From positions 1 to 23,156 of the forward strand of contig CALPPA020000002.1 of NCBI GenBank assembly GCA_943325355.2: a stretch of DNA of 23,156 nt, in the 5' to 3' direction. This document shows, in pieces, positions 22,237 through 23,156 of this stretch (positions within the stretch are counted from its first letter, which is position 1; each line of letters starts with the position of its first letter). The position numbers and the translations under genes were made by a program. The stretch comes from Klebsiella pneumoniae. GTDB taxonomy: Bacteria; Bacteroidota; Bacteroidia; Flavobacteriales; Flavobacteriaceae. The notes below the pieces were generated by a model, which saw nothing but the letters and a program-made list of their open reading frames with translations, had not been told where the DNA came from and searched no databases.

Positions 22237-23156
22237 ATGAAATACAATCCGAATGAAATCGAAGCCAAATGGCAAAAACATTGGGCCGAAAATCAAACTT
22301 TTGCAGCGCAGAATGATTCTGAAAAACCAAAATATTATGTTTTGGATATGTTTCCTTATCCGTCAGGAGCGGGATTACACGTTGGGCATCCTTTGGGTTA
22401 CATTGCTTCAGATGTGTATTCCCGATACAAAAGACATCGTGGTTTCAATGTTTTGCACCCAATGGGTTACGACAGTTTTGGTTTGCCAGCTGAACAATAT
22501 GCTATACAAACGGGTCAACGTCCGGAAGATACGACTTCGGTAAATATTGATGGAGGCGTTGACAAAGAAGGAAACAAAATTGCAGGTTACCGAAAACAAT
22601 TGGATAAAATTGGATTTTCATTCGATTGGAGCCGTGAAGTTCGTACTTCGAATCCGGATTATTACAAACACACCCAATGGATTTTTATCCAATTATTCAA
22701 TTCTTGGTACAATAAAAATACAGATAAAGCTGAAGACATTTCTACCTTAGTTTCGATTTTTTCAACAGAAGGTAATCTGAATGTAAATGCAGTTTGCGAT
22801 GACAATATTCAACCTTTTTCGTCAAGCGAATGGAACGCATTTTCGTCAGAAGACCAACAAAAAATATTGTTACAATACCGATTAACCTATTTAGCCGAAA
22901 CCGAAGTAAACTGGTGTCCAGGATTGGGAACTGTTTTAGCCAATGACGAAATCGTAAATGGTGTTTCAGAGCGTGGCGGTTTTCCTGTGATTCGCAAGAA
23001 AATGACCCAATGGAGTATGCGAATTTCTGCTTATGCAGAACGTTTGTTGCAAGGTTTGGACACGATTGATTGGAGCGAAAGCATCAAGGAAAGTCAAAGA
23101 AACTGGATTGGAAAATCAGTGGGAGCGATGGTGGAATTTAAAATCCTCACCCCAAC
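22237..23156 (+). CDS. leuS: Leucyl-tRNA synthetase, N-terminal part (3' end outside window)
   Basis: The first 306 codons are visible; the frame is open to the right edge. The opening [16 protein letters not shown] is typical of LeuRS, followed by [21 protein letters not shown] with the class I HIGH-type motif HVGH (48-51). [21 protein letters not shown] is the adjacent conserved block, then [11 protein letters not shown]. Compared with E. coli LeuRS from memory, there is a short extra loop (about [13 protein letters not shown]). A longer insertion rich in S, D and N precedes [15 protein letters not shown]. The zinc-binding cysteines usual after that block are replaced by GVSERGG. These look like lineage features rather than damage. 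The enzyme charges tRNA-Leu; the editing domain and the KMSKS motif lie outside. Confidence 0.95.
   Translation, partial: MKYNPNEIEAKWQKHWAENQTFAAQNDSEKPKYYVLDMFPYPSGAGLHVGHPLGYIASDVYSRYKRHRGFNVLHPMGYDSFGLPAEQYAIQTGQRPEDTTSVNIDGGVDKEGNKIAGYRKQLDKIGFSFDWSREVRTSNPDYYKHTQWIFIQLFNSWYNKNTDKAEDISTLVSIFSTEGNLNVNAVCDDNIQPFSSSEWNAFSSEDQQKILLQYRLTYLAETEVNWCPGLGTVLANDEIVNGVSERGGFPVIRKKMTQWSMRISAYAERLLQGLDTIDWSESIKESQRNWIGKSVGAMVEFKILTP

Noticed and set aside
22253..22750. Two plus-strand ORFs in other frames at the right end
   Set aside because: They are out of frame with leuS, whose frame encodes clear LeuRS motifs through the window edge.
1..23156. CRISPR arrays, defence islands, toxin-antitoxin pairs, insertion sequences or prophage genes
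   Set aside because: No regularly spaced repeats, transposase, integrase, nuclease-helicase or toxin-antitoxin pattern was found. The gene content is mainly housekeeping.

Overview
This window looks like a chromosomal core segment of a Flavobacterium-type member of the Bacteroidota. The evidence is low GC, type IX secretion (T9SS) C-terminal sorting domains, promoter elements of the Bacteroidota form TAnnTTTG with short leaders and few Shine-Dalgarno sequences, a DUF3098 gene next to ftsX, and the protein sequences themselves. I see no insertion sequence, phage gene, CRISPR array, rRNA or plasmid function.

Layout, left to right. (1) 1-2400, +: two secreted T9SS cargo proteins in tandem. The first is cut by the left edge. 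Their sorting domains are close paralogues and each gene ends in almost the same hairpin terminator. (2) 2554-4201: a Tet-type MFS exporter with a long imperfect palindrome at its promoter, convergent with and overlapping a small retropepsin-like aspartic protease. (3) 4295-7280, +: TatD-family DNase, a PlsC-like acyltransferase and type I asparaginase. (4) 7343-7480: tRNA-Ser(GGA) with its terminator, then a PorT-like outer-membrane beta-barrel protein. (5) 8197-11811, -: asnS, rpoN and a PAP2-like membrane protein. (6) 11812-12036: an intergenic element with nested inverted repeats. (7) 12037-15024, -: an RND/MMPL-type exporter and a periplasmic histidine phosphatase. (8) 15208-17478, +: a CPA2-type cation/proton antiporter. 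(9) 17484-18842, -: pyrH and frr, sharing a bidirectional terminator with the antiporter. (10) 18843-19425: the only long gap. It holds the pyrH promoter and leader hairpin and, on the other strand, a promoter followed by a 5' hairpin and a 25-codon ORF. (11) 19426-22068, -: ftsX, DUF3098, uppP and truB, tightly packed. (12) 22237 to the right edge, +: the 5' part of leuS.

Most of the window is housekeeping: translation (asnS, leuS, frr, truB, tRNA-Ser), UMP kinase, envelope lipid recycling and division (uppP, ftsX), and sigma-54. The accessory part is the secreted T9SS pair and the transporters. I did not find a clear new multi-gene system. The least explained signals are the small transcript at about 19202-19367, the nested-repeat element at about 11884-11983, the palindrome at the MFS promoter, and the shared sorting-domain-plus-terminator module. 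Promoter calls rest on motif match and distance to the start codon only. Protein calls rest on motifs and remembered family features, with no database search.
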